Of a stretch of 64,000 nt of DNA, positions 48,201 through 56,692 are shown one piece after another (position 1 is the first letter of the stretch; each line of letters opens with the position of its first letter). The stretch is taken from the NCBI RefSeq assembly GCF_018919485.1, contig NZ_JAHLMU010000001.1, forward strand, positions 2,332,685 through 2,396,684, written 5' to 3'. Made by a program: the position numbers and the translations under genes. The notes beneath the pieces are model-generated. The model ran no database searches. It was given only the letters and a program-made list of their open reading frames with translations, and was not told the origin of the DNA. The DNA comes from Psychrobacter sp. TAE2020 (GTDB lineage Bacteria; Pseudomonadota; Gammaproteobacteria; Pseudomonadales; Moraxellaceae).

Positions 48201-48240
48201 ATCAATAAAAACTAATAATTTTTAAAATTAGGAACTTGTC

Positions 48241-48468
48241 ATGTCTCAAACCATCCCACAAGGTATCTATCAGCATTACAAAGGTAATGAATATCAAGTA
48301 TTGCATACAGCGCAGCACTCAGAGACCGAAGAATCTTTAGTGGTTTATCGTTGTCTATACGGTGAGTATGGCGTTTGGGTGCGACCGCTATCGATGTTTG
48401 CTGAAACGGTAACGCATGATGGCAAGCAAGTGCCTCGATTTAAGCTGATTAAAGCTTTAGCGGATTGA
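48241..48468 (+). CDS. DUF1653 domain protein
   Basis: A 75-residue single-domain protein: IPQGIYQHYKGNEYQVL, then VVYRCLYG and VWVRPLSMFAE match DUF1653, a small beta-rich domain of unknown function widespread in bacteria. AGGA precedes the ATG. A bidirectional terminator follows. Confidence 0.88.
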   Translation: MSQTIPQGIYQHYKGNEYQVLHTAQHSETEESLVVYRCLYGEYGVWVRPLSMFAETVTHDGKQVPRFKLIKALAD

Positions 48469-48502
48469 TTTTAAAAAGGTTATATATTGTATTTAGCCAA
48501 CC

Positions 48503-48530
48503 AAAAAGCGACCTATCGAGGTCGCTTTTT
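48503..48530. terminator. Bidirectional terminator
   Basis: Stem AAAAAGCGACCT/AGGTCGCTTTTT with a 4-base loop between the DUF1653 gene and the convergent hydrolase gene. Confidence 0.93.
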
Positions 48531-48549
48531 TATTAACTATGAATGACGG

Positions 48550-49386
48550 TTAGCTATTTAAAAAGTCAATTAATACTCGGTTAAACTCTTCAGGATGAGT
48601 AGCATTGATACCATGTGGGCCACCTTCTACAATGTGCAGCTGACTGTCTGCAATCATATCGTGTGAACGTTTACCACTAACCTCAAGCGGTACGATAGCA
48701 TCAGCATTACCATGAATGACTAACGTCGGCACATCGAATGTTTTTAAGTCCTCACGAAAGTCAGTATAAGCGAATGACTTGACGCACTCATAAGTCGCTT
48801 TAGGAGAAGCGTATGCCGCGATATCACGGTTATATAATCGCATAGGTTTACTGACTAATAGCTTACCGTCTTTTGGGGTAAAGAAGTTCTTAGTAAAGTC
48901 ATTTAAAAAGGCAAGACGATCACCGCTTACCCCCTCTAAAAATTCTTGCACATCCTGCTCTTCTAAACCCCCATCAGGATTGTCAGCAGTTTTGAATAGA
49001 TAAGGAGGCACAGCAGAGGCTAATATTGCTTTGCTAACCCGCTCTGAACCATACTGACTAAGATAGCGGGCGACTTCACCGCCACCCATTGAGAATCCAA
49101 GGATAGCTGCGTCTTGTAGATCAAGCTTGTCCATCAGTGCTTTTAAGTCTTGGGCTAAAGTATCGTAGTCATAGCCCTCCCATGGCTTAGAAGACTGACC
49201 AAAACCGCGCCTATCATAAGTGATAACTTGATATCCGGCCTCAACTAACGCAGGAGTTTGCTTTTCCCATGCTCGTCCACTAAGCGGCCAGCCATGAATT
49301 AGCACCACAGGCTTACCAGTACCTTGCACCTCATAATAAAGCTCGACAGGGTGATCGTTTTGGGTGTCTACCGTAATGTAGGGCAT
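48550..49386 (-). CDS. Alpha/beta hydrolase of the non-haem haloperoxidase / esterase type
   Basis: A 278-residue hydrolase with oxyanion HGWPLSGRAW (31-40), nucleophile S99 in GFSMGG, acid D229 in HGNADAIVP and H258 in GGPHGINATH. The RRGFGQSSKPWEGYDYDTLAQD segment is typical of cofactor-free bacterial haloperoxidases (perhydrolases), which act mainly as esterases. Substrate unknown. AAGGA precedes the ATG. Confidence 0.88.
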   Translation of the reverse strand: MPYITVDTQNDHPVELYYEVQGTGKPVVLIHGWPLSGRAWEKQTPALVEAGYQVITYDRRGFGQSSKPWEGYDYDTLAQDLKALMDKLDLQDAAILGFSMGGGEVARYLSQYGSERVSKAILASAVPPYLFKTADNPDGGLEEQDVQEFLEGVSGDRLAFLNDFTKNFFTPKDGKLLVSKPMRLYNRDIAAYASPKATYECVKSFAYTDFREDLKTFDVPTLVIHGNADAIVPLEVSGKRSHDMIADSQLHIVEGGPHGINATHPEEFNRVLIDFLNS

Positions 49387-49550
49387 GATTTCATCCTTGT
49401 AAACTATGAGAGTAATGAGTTATATCTAACGATAAATTGTATGGCGACGCTTACCTTCGCAAACTCATTTTAGTATAGAGATAGGAGGCAGCAATTACTA
49501 TGATATGTTGTAAAGCACAGTTAGCAAATGTTAAGTGTATTATATGAGCT

Positions 49551-49622
49551 AGTAACTAAGACGATAACTAAGACAACAACTGAGGCAGTAACTAAGAAAG
49601 TAACGGAGACAGTAATGAAGTT
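49551..49622. repeat. Degenerate 12-bp tandem repeat
   Basis: Six 12-base units (consensus AGTAACTAAGAC) run from 49551 to the very end of the neighbouring minus-strand gene, overlapping its stop codon by two bases. Confidence 0.65.
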
Positions 49623-50661
49623 ACGAGCTTTGCAAAAACTTTTTTAAAGCCCGATAAAACCCAACGGGCGCATCCATCGGCACCGCATGACCTGATTTAG
49701 GTAATAGGTGAGTAGTGGCATTCGGGAGCATATCGGCTAAACGCTGCTGCCATTTTGGCTGGTATAACTGTGAGCGGCCACCGATCAGTAGGGTAGTTGG
49801 AATATCTACCGCTGCTAAAGTATCACGATAGTCAAAGGGCAATTGTATATAAGCCGCTAGGCAGCGCAGCTTATGTTGCCAAGTAGCATGAGTCATCAGC
49901 GCCACTTGATGGGGAGCGCGGTGGTTAAGTGTCTTCACTACTAATTGCGAATGACGGCGTCCAACAGACAGCAATGAAAAGGCTTTCTCCATCTCTAATA
50001 AGCCACTCTTTAAAGCAAAAGGTAAGTGACGAAAGTCATCAATAGCTAGATAAGGCGCAGTGTCATTAATTACCTTATCAAACTTAGCAAATAACTCTGC
50101 TTGCCGCACCCCGAATAGTCCACCTTGCCAGTCTGATTGATTATGGATAATAGGCGCTTGGTCAATATTAAGGTAACGGCTGACTTTACTAGTACCAAAG
50201 CGCCTAAAGTAAGCCCACATCACTAGGGCACCCATCGAAATACCTGCTACAGATACAGTGGCAGCATTATTTTCTATAGTGATATGTTTTAATACTTGCT
50301 CGGTATCTTCAGCGTATTGCTCTATAAAGTCAAAGTTTGGCAACGTCAGCGCTGTTGCTAAGCCAAAGCCGCGAAAGTGTGGCAAATAAAAACGATAGTG
50401 GTTGGTTAAGGGCAGAATAAAAGGCAAAAATTGCCGGGTATCCATACCAAAGGCATGTAGCATTAATACGGGCATGCCATTGCCAATCACTGAAATCGGT
50501 AATGGCGTGCCGTCCACGGCGAGGACATGAATAGTTTGCAATTGATATTGCTTGGCAAGGATAGTAGGCATATTTTCCATTAACTTCGAGGGGGTCTCAG
50601 CGCTATAGCTGTAGTAAATAGCTCGTGCTTGCTCTGGGTCATTGATACACAGCTGGCTCAT
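49621..50661 (-). CDS. Alpha/beta hydrolase fold protein
   Basis: A 346-residue protein with oxyanion LHAFGMD (69-75), nucleophile elbow GISMG (S142) and a C-terminal histidine in PKSGHAVPMD. The expected acid after strand 6 is not clear: the segment is GGRSQLYQP where Asp is normal. An N-terminal part of about 45 residues precedes the fold. It may be active with an alternate acid or be a non-catalytic relative. Family function not determined. The next gene, plus strand, is divergent. Confidence 0.75.
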   Translation of the reverse strand: MSQLCINDPEQARAIYYSYSAETPSKLMENMPTILAKQYQLQTIHVLAVDGTPLPISVIGNGMPVLMLHAFGMDTRQFLPFILPLTNHYRFYLPHFRGFGLATALTLPNFDFIEQYAEDTEQVLKHITIENNAATVSVAGISMGALVMWAYFRRFGTSKVSRYLNIDQAPIIHNQSDWQGGLFGVRQAELFAKFDKVINDTAPYLAIDDFRHLPFALKSGLLEMEKAFSLLSVGRRHSQLVVKTLNHRAPHQVALMTHATWQHKLRCLAAYIQLPFDYRDTLAAVDIPTTLLIGGRSQLYQPKWQQRLADMLPNATTHLLPKSGHAVPMDAPVGFYRALKKFLQSS

Positions 50662-50852
50662 TATTTTATTATTGATAGCTTGTTATAGTAAAAGGGTTAA
50701 TAATCAAGATTTAGTAAACCTTGCCAAACGGTTATTCGCATCGCGGTTATTTTTATCTGACTTTAACATAAAGCAGATTTATAAAAAGCTCTATCCGTCA
50801 ACACAGAACACTAGTGGTCATTGTTTTTTAATAAATAAAAGGATATCGATTG

Positions 50853-51557
50853 ATGAGCAAAGCGACGCTACCAGAGCTTGATAACAGTCTTTATCCGCAA
50901 GTCTGGGAGCAGCAGACATTCGATAATGCGCAGTCCTTATTAATGGCCATGCTATTAGGTAAGGTTAGCCCAGATCCTTATCTATTTACTAAGCAGCTAC
51001 AGGCTAACGATACTTATCAAGAATGGATTACGGCTTCGATATTTGGACGTTATATTCAACACAGTTTTGCTGCACTCTATGGGCAGTCTGAAGACAGCTT
51101 TAATAGGGATATACCCGTATTGTTTCGCAATGAATTAATGCGTCATACGCAGTATTTACCTTTAGAGCAGATAGCATTTATGGCAGGTAATATGCCGAAA
51201 AAAGCTCGGCAAGAAAAGTTTTTTACTACTACTCTTAATCCAGCTACAGTAATTGTGGGTGCGCAAAAGCTCAAACGTGATGCTGGCAAGTCGCTATTAA
51301 TAAACCCGCAAGCACTTATTATTAATCAGATACGAGTCGCTAGTAAGCGAGTACTAGGCTTTCCACTACGCCACAACAAGCGCACCAGCGAACGTATACG
51401 TAATGAGGTATTGATTTTAGGTTTTGATGATTTACGATTAGTAGATGAGCACCATATCAGTCATGAGATTATGCATCATAAGGTCGAGCAAAAGACAGGG
51501 AGCACAGCAATATTAGCTAATACTGATGTGCTGCTGCGTTGTTATGAGCTGCGTTAA
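50853..51557 (+). CDS. Uncharacterised protein with HExxH motif
   Basis: A 234-residue protein I do not recognise. It is soluble, with a helical N-terminal part (YPQVWEQQTFDNAQSLLMAM), and a basic C-terminal half. Near the end is HEIMHH (H204 to H208), which fits a zinc HExxH motif, but a third ligand cannot be assigned and a chance match is possible. AAAGGA is nine bases before the ATG. It ends at the stop of the convergent ydfG-like gene with no gap. Confidence 0.6.
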   Translation: MSKATLPELDNSLYPQVWEQQTFDNAQSLLMAMLLGKVSPDPYLFTKQLQANDTYQEWITASIFGRYIQHSFAALYGQSEDSFNRDIPVLFRNELMRHTQYLPLEQIAFMAGNMPKKARQEKFFTTTLNPATVIVGAQKLKRDAGKSLLINPQALIINQIRVASKRVLGFPLRHNKRTSERIRNEVLILGFDDLRLVDEHHISHEIMHHKVEQKTGSTAILANTDVLLRCYELR

Positions 51558-52310
51558 CTAGCTATCATTTTTGGCAATAGTTAAGCCGTTATAAGTTTGT
51601 GCCACTGGCATCACTTCCAAGCGATTGACATTGATATGAGCCGGAGATTCGATTAGCCATAACAAGATATCGCCGATATCATCGCCAGTCATATTTTTAA
51701 AGCCGCTATAAACCTTAGCCGCCTTGTCGTCGTCACCGTGATAACGCACGTTTGAGAATTCTGTACCAGCGATATTGCCTGGCTCAAGATTAGTGACTCG
51801 CACTTGGGTACCCAATAGATCGGCTCGTAAGTTTAGACTGAACTGCTTTACAAAGGATTTGGTTGCCCCGTAGACGTTCCCACCGTAATAAGGCCAATTG
51901 CCAGCAATAGAGCCAACGTTAATGATATAGCCACTATCGCGTTCAACCATCGCTGGCAACACAGCATGAGTTACTGCCATTAGACCTTTGACATTAGTAT
52001 CGACCATTCGTGTCCAATCAGCCAGATCGCTGTTATGAGCAGGCTCAGTACCAAGTGCCAGTCCAGCATTATTAACGAGCACGTCAATTTGCTTAAAACC
52101 GGCAGGCAAGTCAGCTAATATTTTCGGGATAGCAGCAATATCAGTAACATCCATAACCACTGGTAAAAATAACTCACCCAAATCTTCTGCTAGCGCATTT
52201 AGTCTATCTAAGCGTCGAGCACAGCCGATCACTTTATGACCTTTGGCAACTAATAGCTTGGCTAAGGCTTCACCAAATCCTGCACTTGCACCAGTAATCA
52301 AAACATTCAT
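51558..52310 (-). CDS. ydfG: NADP-dependent 3-hydroxy acid dehydrogenase, YdfG type
   Basis: Short-chain dehydrogenase acting on serine, threonine or malonic semialdehyde-type substrates. The 250 residues include the cofactor motif TGASAGFG (6-13), NNAG (80-83) and the catalytic S134, Y147 and K151. The C-terminal NRLEVMPVAQTYNGL is diagnostic of the YdfG subgroup. AAGGA precedes the ATG. Confidence 0.9.
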   Translation of the reverse strand: MNVLITGASAGFGEALAKLLVAKGHKVIGCARRLDRLNALAEDLGELFLPVVMDVTDIAAIPKILADLPAGFKQIDVLVNNAGLALGTEPAHNSDLADWTRMVDTNVKGLMAVTHAVLPAMVERDSGYIINVGSIAGNWPYYGGNVYGATKSFVKQFSLNLRADLLGTQVRVTNLEPGNIAGTEFSNVRYHGDDDKAAKVYSGFKNMTGDDIGDILLWLIESPAHINVNRLEVMPVAQTYNGLTIAKNDS

Positions 52311-52512
52311 ATGTCATCCTTAATTTAGCAGTTTTGCGTTTATTAAATTAGTTTTTATGGAGTTTACCTTGATTGATTGTGCTGCTATCAACTCGGTTTT
52401 TATGCTTTAACGTATAACTTAGCATGTAATTTAGCGAAATTTGATTGCTAATGTATCCTAAAAACCTACTGTTAATAGCCATCCGTCCTATTGAGGACTG
52501 ACCCTAGCACTA

Positions 52513-53187
52513 CTATTCACCGCCAATCTGTCTAGTACCAAAAATCTTATCGCCAGCATCACCAAGTCCTGGGATAATATATCCGCGTTCATCCAAATGA
52601 CTGTCTAATGCGGCAGTATAAATAGTCACGTCAGGATGTGCTTCATTGACTAAGCGTACTCCTTCAGGAGCGGCTACTAGTACTAAAGCTTTGATATTCT
52701 TACAACCGTGTTTTTTTAACATCTCAATAGTAGCAATCATTGAACCGCCAGTCGCTAGCATAGGATCAATAATCAATGCTGGGCGTTTGTCCATATGGCT
52801 AACGAATTTTTCAAAGAAAGGTACTGGTTGTAGGGTTTCTTCATCACGCTGTAGACCGACAACTGATATTTTTGCCGTTGGGATCAAGTCGAGTACCCCT
52901 TCTAACATGCCAAGACCGGCACGTAATATAGGTACTACGGTTACGGTCTTGCCGATAATCTGCTCACCGTCGATCTCACCACACCAGCCTTGGATAGGAA
53001 AAGTCTCAATCTCGAAGTCACGGCTTGCTTCATAAGCCATCAGGCGAGCAAGCTCTTTGGTCAAAGTACGAAACTTATAAGTACTACAGTCCTTTTCACG
53101 CATCAAGCTCAGTTTATGGCGTACTAAGGGATGATTGATTACCGTAATATGTAATTTGCTATTGGCACCGTTATTTAGGTCACTCAT
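52513..53187 (-). CDS. upp: Uracil phosphoribosyltransferase
   Basis: Salvages uracil to UMP using PRPP. The 224-residue protein has the PRPP loop DPMLATGGS (141-149), the [10 protein letters not shown] segment and the C-terminal uracil-binding [11 protein letters not shown]. An N-terminal extension of about 12 residues relative to E. coli Upp is present. The neighbouring divergent gene is a uracil-DNA-glycosylase-like protein, starting 68 bp away. Confidence 0.97.
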   Translation of the reverse strand: MSDLNNGANSKLHITVINHPLVRHKLSLMREKDCSTYKFRTLTKELARLMAYEASRDFEIETFPIQGWCGEIDGEQIIGKTVTVVPILRAGLGMLEGVLDLIPTAKISVVGLQRDEETLQPVPFFEKFVSHMDKRPALIIDPMLATGGSMIATIEMLKKHGCKNIKALVLVAAPEGVRLVNEAHPDVTIYTAALDSHLDERGYIIPGLGDAGDKIFGTRQIGGE

Positions 53188-53255
53188 GGATAACTCTCTA
53201 GTTTTTGATCGTATGCTATGATAGCAAAAAAACCACTTTTCTGATGGAGAATATC

Positions 53256-53957
53256 ATGACCAAATCATCATTGAATAATAATAATGGCAGTAATAATTCT
53301 GCTAGTAATGCTACTACTGATTTGAACTTATCAGCAGCACAAATAGAAGACCATCCTTTTGCACCAGTGCTACCGCCTGATGCTACAGTTATGATGATGG
53401 GTACTTTTCCACCCACTAGCGATAAATGGGCTATGAGCTTTCATTATCCTAATTTTTATAATGACATGTGGCGAATTTATGGCAAAGTGTTCTTTGACGA
53501 CGTTAACTACTTTAGAGTAGGGGATGAGAAGCGCTTTGATCCTGAACGTATCCGGGCTTTTCTATTTGAGCGTGGTATAGCTTCTTGCCCTACAGTCAAA
53601 CAAGCTATCCGCGAAACCGGCAACGCCTCTGACAAGAACTTAACGGTAGTCACTACTGTTAATCTAGATGAGGTATTGCTACAAGTGCCAAAGGTGAGTG
53701 CATTATTTACTACTGGTGGTAAGGCCACAGAAGTATTACTGAACTTATTACCGTCACCACCGATCAAGTCCAAATATCCTAAGACTAACCAGAGCATTGA
53801 TTATCCTTACCAATGGCATGATAAAAACGGAGTCACAGACTATGTCAGTGATTTGACTTTATATAGACTGCCTTCTACTTCACGTGCTTATCCGCTAGCT
53901 TTAGACAAAAAAGCAGCCGCTTATAGAACGTTTTTTGAAAAGATAGGTAAGCTATAA
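53256..53957 (+). CDS. Uracil-DNA glycosylase superfamily protein
   Basis: A 233-residue protein of the UDG/MUG-like superfamily. Motif 1 is MMMGTFPPTS (46-55) followed by FHYPNFYNDMW (62-72), and the C-terminal loop LPSTSRAYPL corresponds to motif 2. The form GTFPP..FHYPN is typical of a subgroup with DNA glycosylase activity on uracil or hypoxanthine; the exact base is not determined. The N-terminus is Asn/Ser-rich and disordered. GGAGA precedes this ATG; an ATG four codons earlier is possible. Confidence 0.82.
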   Translation: MTKSSLNNNNGSNNSASNATTDLNLSAAQIEDHPFAPVLPPDATVMMMGTFPPTSDKWAMSFHYPNFYNDMWRIYGKVFFDDVNYFRVGDEKRFDPERIRAFLFERGIASCPTVKQAIRETGNASDKNLTVVTTVNLDEVLLQVPKVSALFTTGGKATEVLLNLLPSPPIKSKYPKTNQSIDYPYQWHDKNGVTDYVSDLTLYRLPSTSRAYPLALDKKAAAYRTFFEKIGKL

Positions 53958-54053
53958 ATAATAAACAAACCCCAGCACAAACCCTAAACCCATGATAAGC
54001 ATCAACTAATGGGAAAATCATTAGGCGAAGGTAAATTAAATCTTAGACTAAGC

Positions 54054-54081
54054 TTGACCGAGCCTTTAATCTGCGTATAAT
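54054..54081 (+). promoter_or_regulatory. Near-consensus sigma-70 promoter of an unknown short RNA
   Basis: TTGACC (54054-54059), a 16-bp spacer and TATAAT (54076-54081), with a GC-rich GCGTCCC discriminator as in stable-RNA promoters. Transcription would start near 54088. Confidence 0.75.
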
Positions 54082-54098
54082 GCGTCCCAGTCGGAAAT

Positions 54099-54128
54099 AA
54101 AAAAGACTGCTATCGCAGTCTTTTTTTT
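54099..54128 (+). terminator. Strong terminator directly after the orphan promoter
   Basis: Stem AAAAAAGACTGC/GCAGTCTTTTTT with a 4-base loop and T8. It also lies downstream of the uracil-DNA-glycosylase-like gene. Confidence 0.92.
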
Positions 54129-54282
54129 GGGCTAAAGTTTGTATTTACGCATTAAGTATCTACATTTATTATCGGGCTATGACGCGATAGCAACTTTTAT
54201 CATCATTATATATTTTGCTACTGTAGTAAACTTAGCTTAAAGTAATCATTCAAAATATAAGTTTTTATATAAGTAGAAAATT

Positions 54283-55335
54283 ATGTCAGTCGATTTTAGT
54301 AATACCTTGATAGTGGCTATTTCTGCCACTGCTTTATTTGATTTATCTGAATCAGAAAACCATCTGCTACAGTTGCTTGAGCACCGTCCTAACCAAGCTA
54401 TAAAAGAGTTTCGTGACTATATGGCTGAGCGTGAGAATGAGCCTTTGGCTATAGGAGCGGGCTACCCACTTATAAAAGCTTTGCTTAACCTCAATAACTA
54501 TTGCCATGATTGCACTCAGCCAGATATAGATCTTCAGGCTCCTTTGGTCGAAGTAGTAATCGTCTCCAAGAGTAGTCCTGATACTGGTATACAAGTGCTC
54601 AACGCCATTCGTGAGCATGGTCTGAGTATTTCACGTTCAGCCTTTATATCGGGTAGTTTAGTAGCGCCTTACATTAATGATTTTAATATTGATTTGTTTT
54701 TGACTACTAATCGTAATGACGCTCAGCAAGTCGCTGATGCCAATATTTGTGCTTGTGCTATCCTTGATGCTACCCCAGTAAATACTTATGAGTTAGACAC
54801 CGAGCAGCTGCGGATAGCTTTTGATGGTGATGCGGTACTGTTTGATGACTCAGGAGAGCTATTGTATAAGCAGAAGGGTCTAAAGGCTTTTCATGACCGT
54901 GAAGCACAGATGCGTGATTTACCGATTGAAAAAGGTCCTTATGCTGAGCTGTTGATTAAGTTATCGAAGTTACAGGAGCGTTTACCTGCGCACATGGATC
55001 ATCGACCTATTAACATCGCTTTAGTAACGGCCCGTAATGCACCGGCAGATTTACGAGCGATAAAGACTCTGCGACAATGGGGGGTAGACGTCGATATGGC
55101 TTTTTTCCTAGGAGGTCTTGATAAAACAGCCGTACTAAAGACTTTTGCACCGCATATTTTCTTTGATGACTCTATCAAGCACATTGATGCTGCACGTAAC
55201 TTTGTGCCAACCGCCTTAGTGCCATATCATTCAACTTCACTACTACATGCTAATAACTACTCAACAGGCGATAAAGATGCTTCACTACTCTCCTTTGTGC
55301 CTGTCGAACCCGCTGTTTTGTCTGTAAATTACTAA
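54283..55335 (+). CDS. 5'-nucleotidase (cytosolic NT5 family)
   Basis: Dephosphorylates nucleoside 5'-monophosphates. The 350-residue protein fits the 5'-nucleotidase family related to cytosolic IA/IB: it begins with LIVAISATALFDL, has GYPLIKALLNLN, LSISRSAFISG, and the HAD-like FDGDAVLFDD (D181, D183), and ends with the DMAFFLGGLDKTAVL and FFDDSIKHID segments. The rhomboid gene follows 36 bp later, so they are likely co-transcribed. Confidence 0.87.
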   Translation: MSVDFSNTLIVAISATALFDLSESENHLLQLLEHRPNQAIKEFRDYMAERENEPLAIGAGYPLIKALLNLNNYCHDCTQPDIDLQAPLVEVVIVSKSSPDTGIQVLNAIREHGLSISRSAFISGSLVAPYINDFNIDLFLTTNRNDAQQVADANICACAILDATPVNTYELDTEQLRIAFDGDAVLFDDSGELLYKQKGLKAFHDREAQMRDLPIEKGPYAELLIKLSKLQERLPAHMDHRPINIALVTARNAPADLRAIKTLRQWGVDVDMAFFLGGLDKTAVLKTFAPHIFFDDSIKHIDAARNFVPTALVPYHSTSLLHANNYSTGDKDASLLSFVPVEPAVLSVNY

Positions 55336-55371
55336 GATTGTATATTTACAATAATAATAGGCTATTTATCT

Positions 55372-55989
55372 ATGAACTGGCAATCTTTGCTCTCTTTAAT
55401 TATAGTGCGCTTAAAGCAAGTCATTGGTTTATATGCCTTTGTACTCGTCCCTATGTGGGTTCTGTTTTTCGTCAATAATATCTTTTTATTTGGCTTATGG
55501 AATATATTCGGTATTGCCCCGCGCACTTTTGATTTACGCAGTATAGTAGGGGTTTTTGCCTCTTGGACTATGCATGGTGACATTACTCACATCATAGGTA
55601 ATAGCTTAACATTGCTGCAGATACTTTTTCTATTTGGCTTGTTTGAGAACAATGCTTATCGCACGATTTTGAAGCTTATAATTGCCTCAGGAGTGATGAC
55701 ATGGTTGATAGGGTCGGAATCATCTATTCATATCGGTGCTTCAGGACTTTGTTTTGCGATGCTAGGGTTTATGATAGGGGGAGCGGTATTTGCGAGACGA
55801 TGGGGCTATTTATTAGCTTGTATCGTTATGGGTGCAGGGTTTTGGTTTACTATTAAACAAGGACTAATGCCCCAGCAAGGTATCTCCTTTGCGGCGCACT
55901 TTGGTGGTCTATGCGCCGGTCTGCTATTAGGAGCTAATTCTAAACATCACTATTCATCAGTAGCTAAGTTCTCTTCGAACATACGCTGA
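55372..55989 (+). CDS. Rhomboid family intramembrane serine protease
   Basis: A 205-residue protein with about six membrane helices. The catalytic serine S124 is in GASGLCF and the histidine H176 in FAAHFGG; HxxxN (H73 to N77) in THIIGN supplies the oxyanion side. All three are present, so it is predicted active. Substrates unknown. The 3' end overlaps the end of the convergent gene by 26 bp. Confidence 0.92.
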   Translation: MNWQSLLSLIIVRLKQVIGLYAFVLVPMWVLFFVNNIFLFGLWNIFGIAPRTFDLRSIVGVFASWTMHGDITHIIGNSLTLLQILFLFGLFENNAYRTILKLIIASGVMTWLIGSESSIHIGASGLCFAMLGFMIGGAVFARRWGYLLACIVMGAGFWFTIKQGLMPQQGISFAAHFGGLCAGLLLGANSKHHYSSVAKFSSNIR

Positions 55990-56509
55990 TAAATATGGGA
56001 TCGTCTTTAGTCAACGGCCGCCATGCAGTGGTTTGCTTGACATGATCATCAATGCTCAGCGTACTGTCTTTTTCTTGTAGAACATAATCTGCACGTGCAG
56101 GAGTAGCGCAATCTATAACTTGCGGCATCTGTTGGACACTTCTACGGCGCTCAAACAGATATAAGTTAACCAAATACATGTTTTTGTTATCTGCATTGGC
56201 ACGTGCATTGTCAGCGTCGGCGGCTATAAAGCGAAAAGTTTGCGGTTTCACATAGGACCAAGGACGAAACCAAGTGCTTTCTTCAACTTTTTTAACAACC
56301 GTTACTCCTTTAGGAAGTTCGGCAACTTGTTGGCTGAACCAGTTGTATTCTTGATTTATTTGAAAAGCAAAAATACCAATAGCACCAAACAAAGGAATAA
56401 GCCATTTTGGCGCCCGTTTACCTGCCAATTTGGATAGGTGAGTTATAATCAGTGCCACACCAGCTAAGCCGAAACCGGCAGCTATAGTAGCGATAAACTC
56501 AAATAGCAT
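55964..56509 (-). CDS. Uncharacterised inner-membrane protein
   Basis: A 181-residue protein with two N-terminal membrane helices (about 3-22 and 36-52) and a C-terminal soluble domain of about 125 residues with a pair of cysteines (VIDCATPARADYV and ISVCSKR). I do not recognise the family. I choose the ATG with AAGGA nine bases upstream; a GTG 36 bases earlier is also in frame. It overlaps the rhomboid gene tail to tail. Confidence 0.7.
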   Translation of the reverse strand: MLFEFIATIAAGFGLAGVALIITHLSKLAGKRAPKWLIPLFGAIGIFAFQINQEYNWFSQQVAELPKGVTVVKKVEESTWFRPWSYVKPQTFRFIAADADNARANADNKNMYLVNLYLFERRRSVQQMPQVIDCATPARADYVLQEKDSTLSIDDHVKQTTAWRPLTKDDPIFISVCSKRT

Positions 56510-56600
56510 AACAGCTGTCCTTAACGCCCTAGGCGCATTTAACACAATAATGAGTCGTCATAAAGTTTACCTCAATCAAAGCTACTTTATAACCTTAGGA

Positions 56601-56640
56601 TAAAAAAATCACTCACAAGCAGCTACTGCCTGTGAGTGAT
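56601..56640 (-). terminator. Terminator after the first sodium:solute symporter
   Basis: Inverted repeat ATCACTCACA (56608-56617) and TGTGAGTGAT (56631-56640), with a T7 run in the minus direction. Nearly the same hairpin is found at 59305-59340. Confidence 0.88.
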
Positions 56641-56692
56641 AGATAGAGTAACTAACGATATCTTTAACATTTAAGCTTATTATATCTATAGC

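Larger units (their letters stand above)
53958..54282. other. Intergenic region with orphan promoter and terminator
   Basis: About 325 bp without a protein gene. It holds a near-consensus promoter followed within 20 bases by a strong terminator (described separately), and then a spacer of about 150 bp to the 5'-nucleotidase gene. Confidence 0.7.

Noticed and set aside
50642..50881. 79-codon plus-strand open frame before the HExxH protein gene
   Set aside because: It overlaps the start of the next gene in another frame, has no ribosome binding site and no family likeness.
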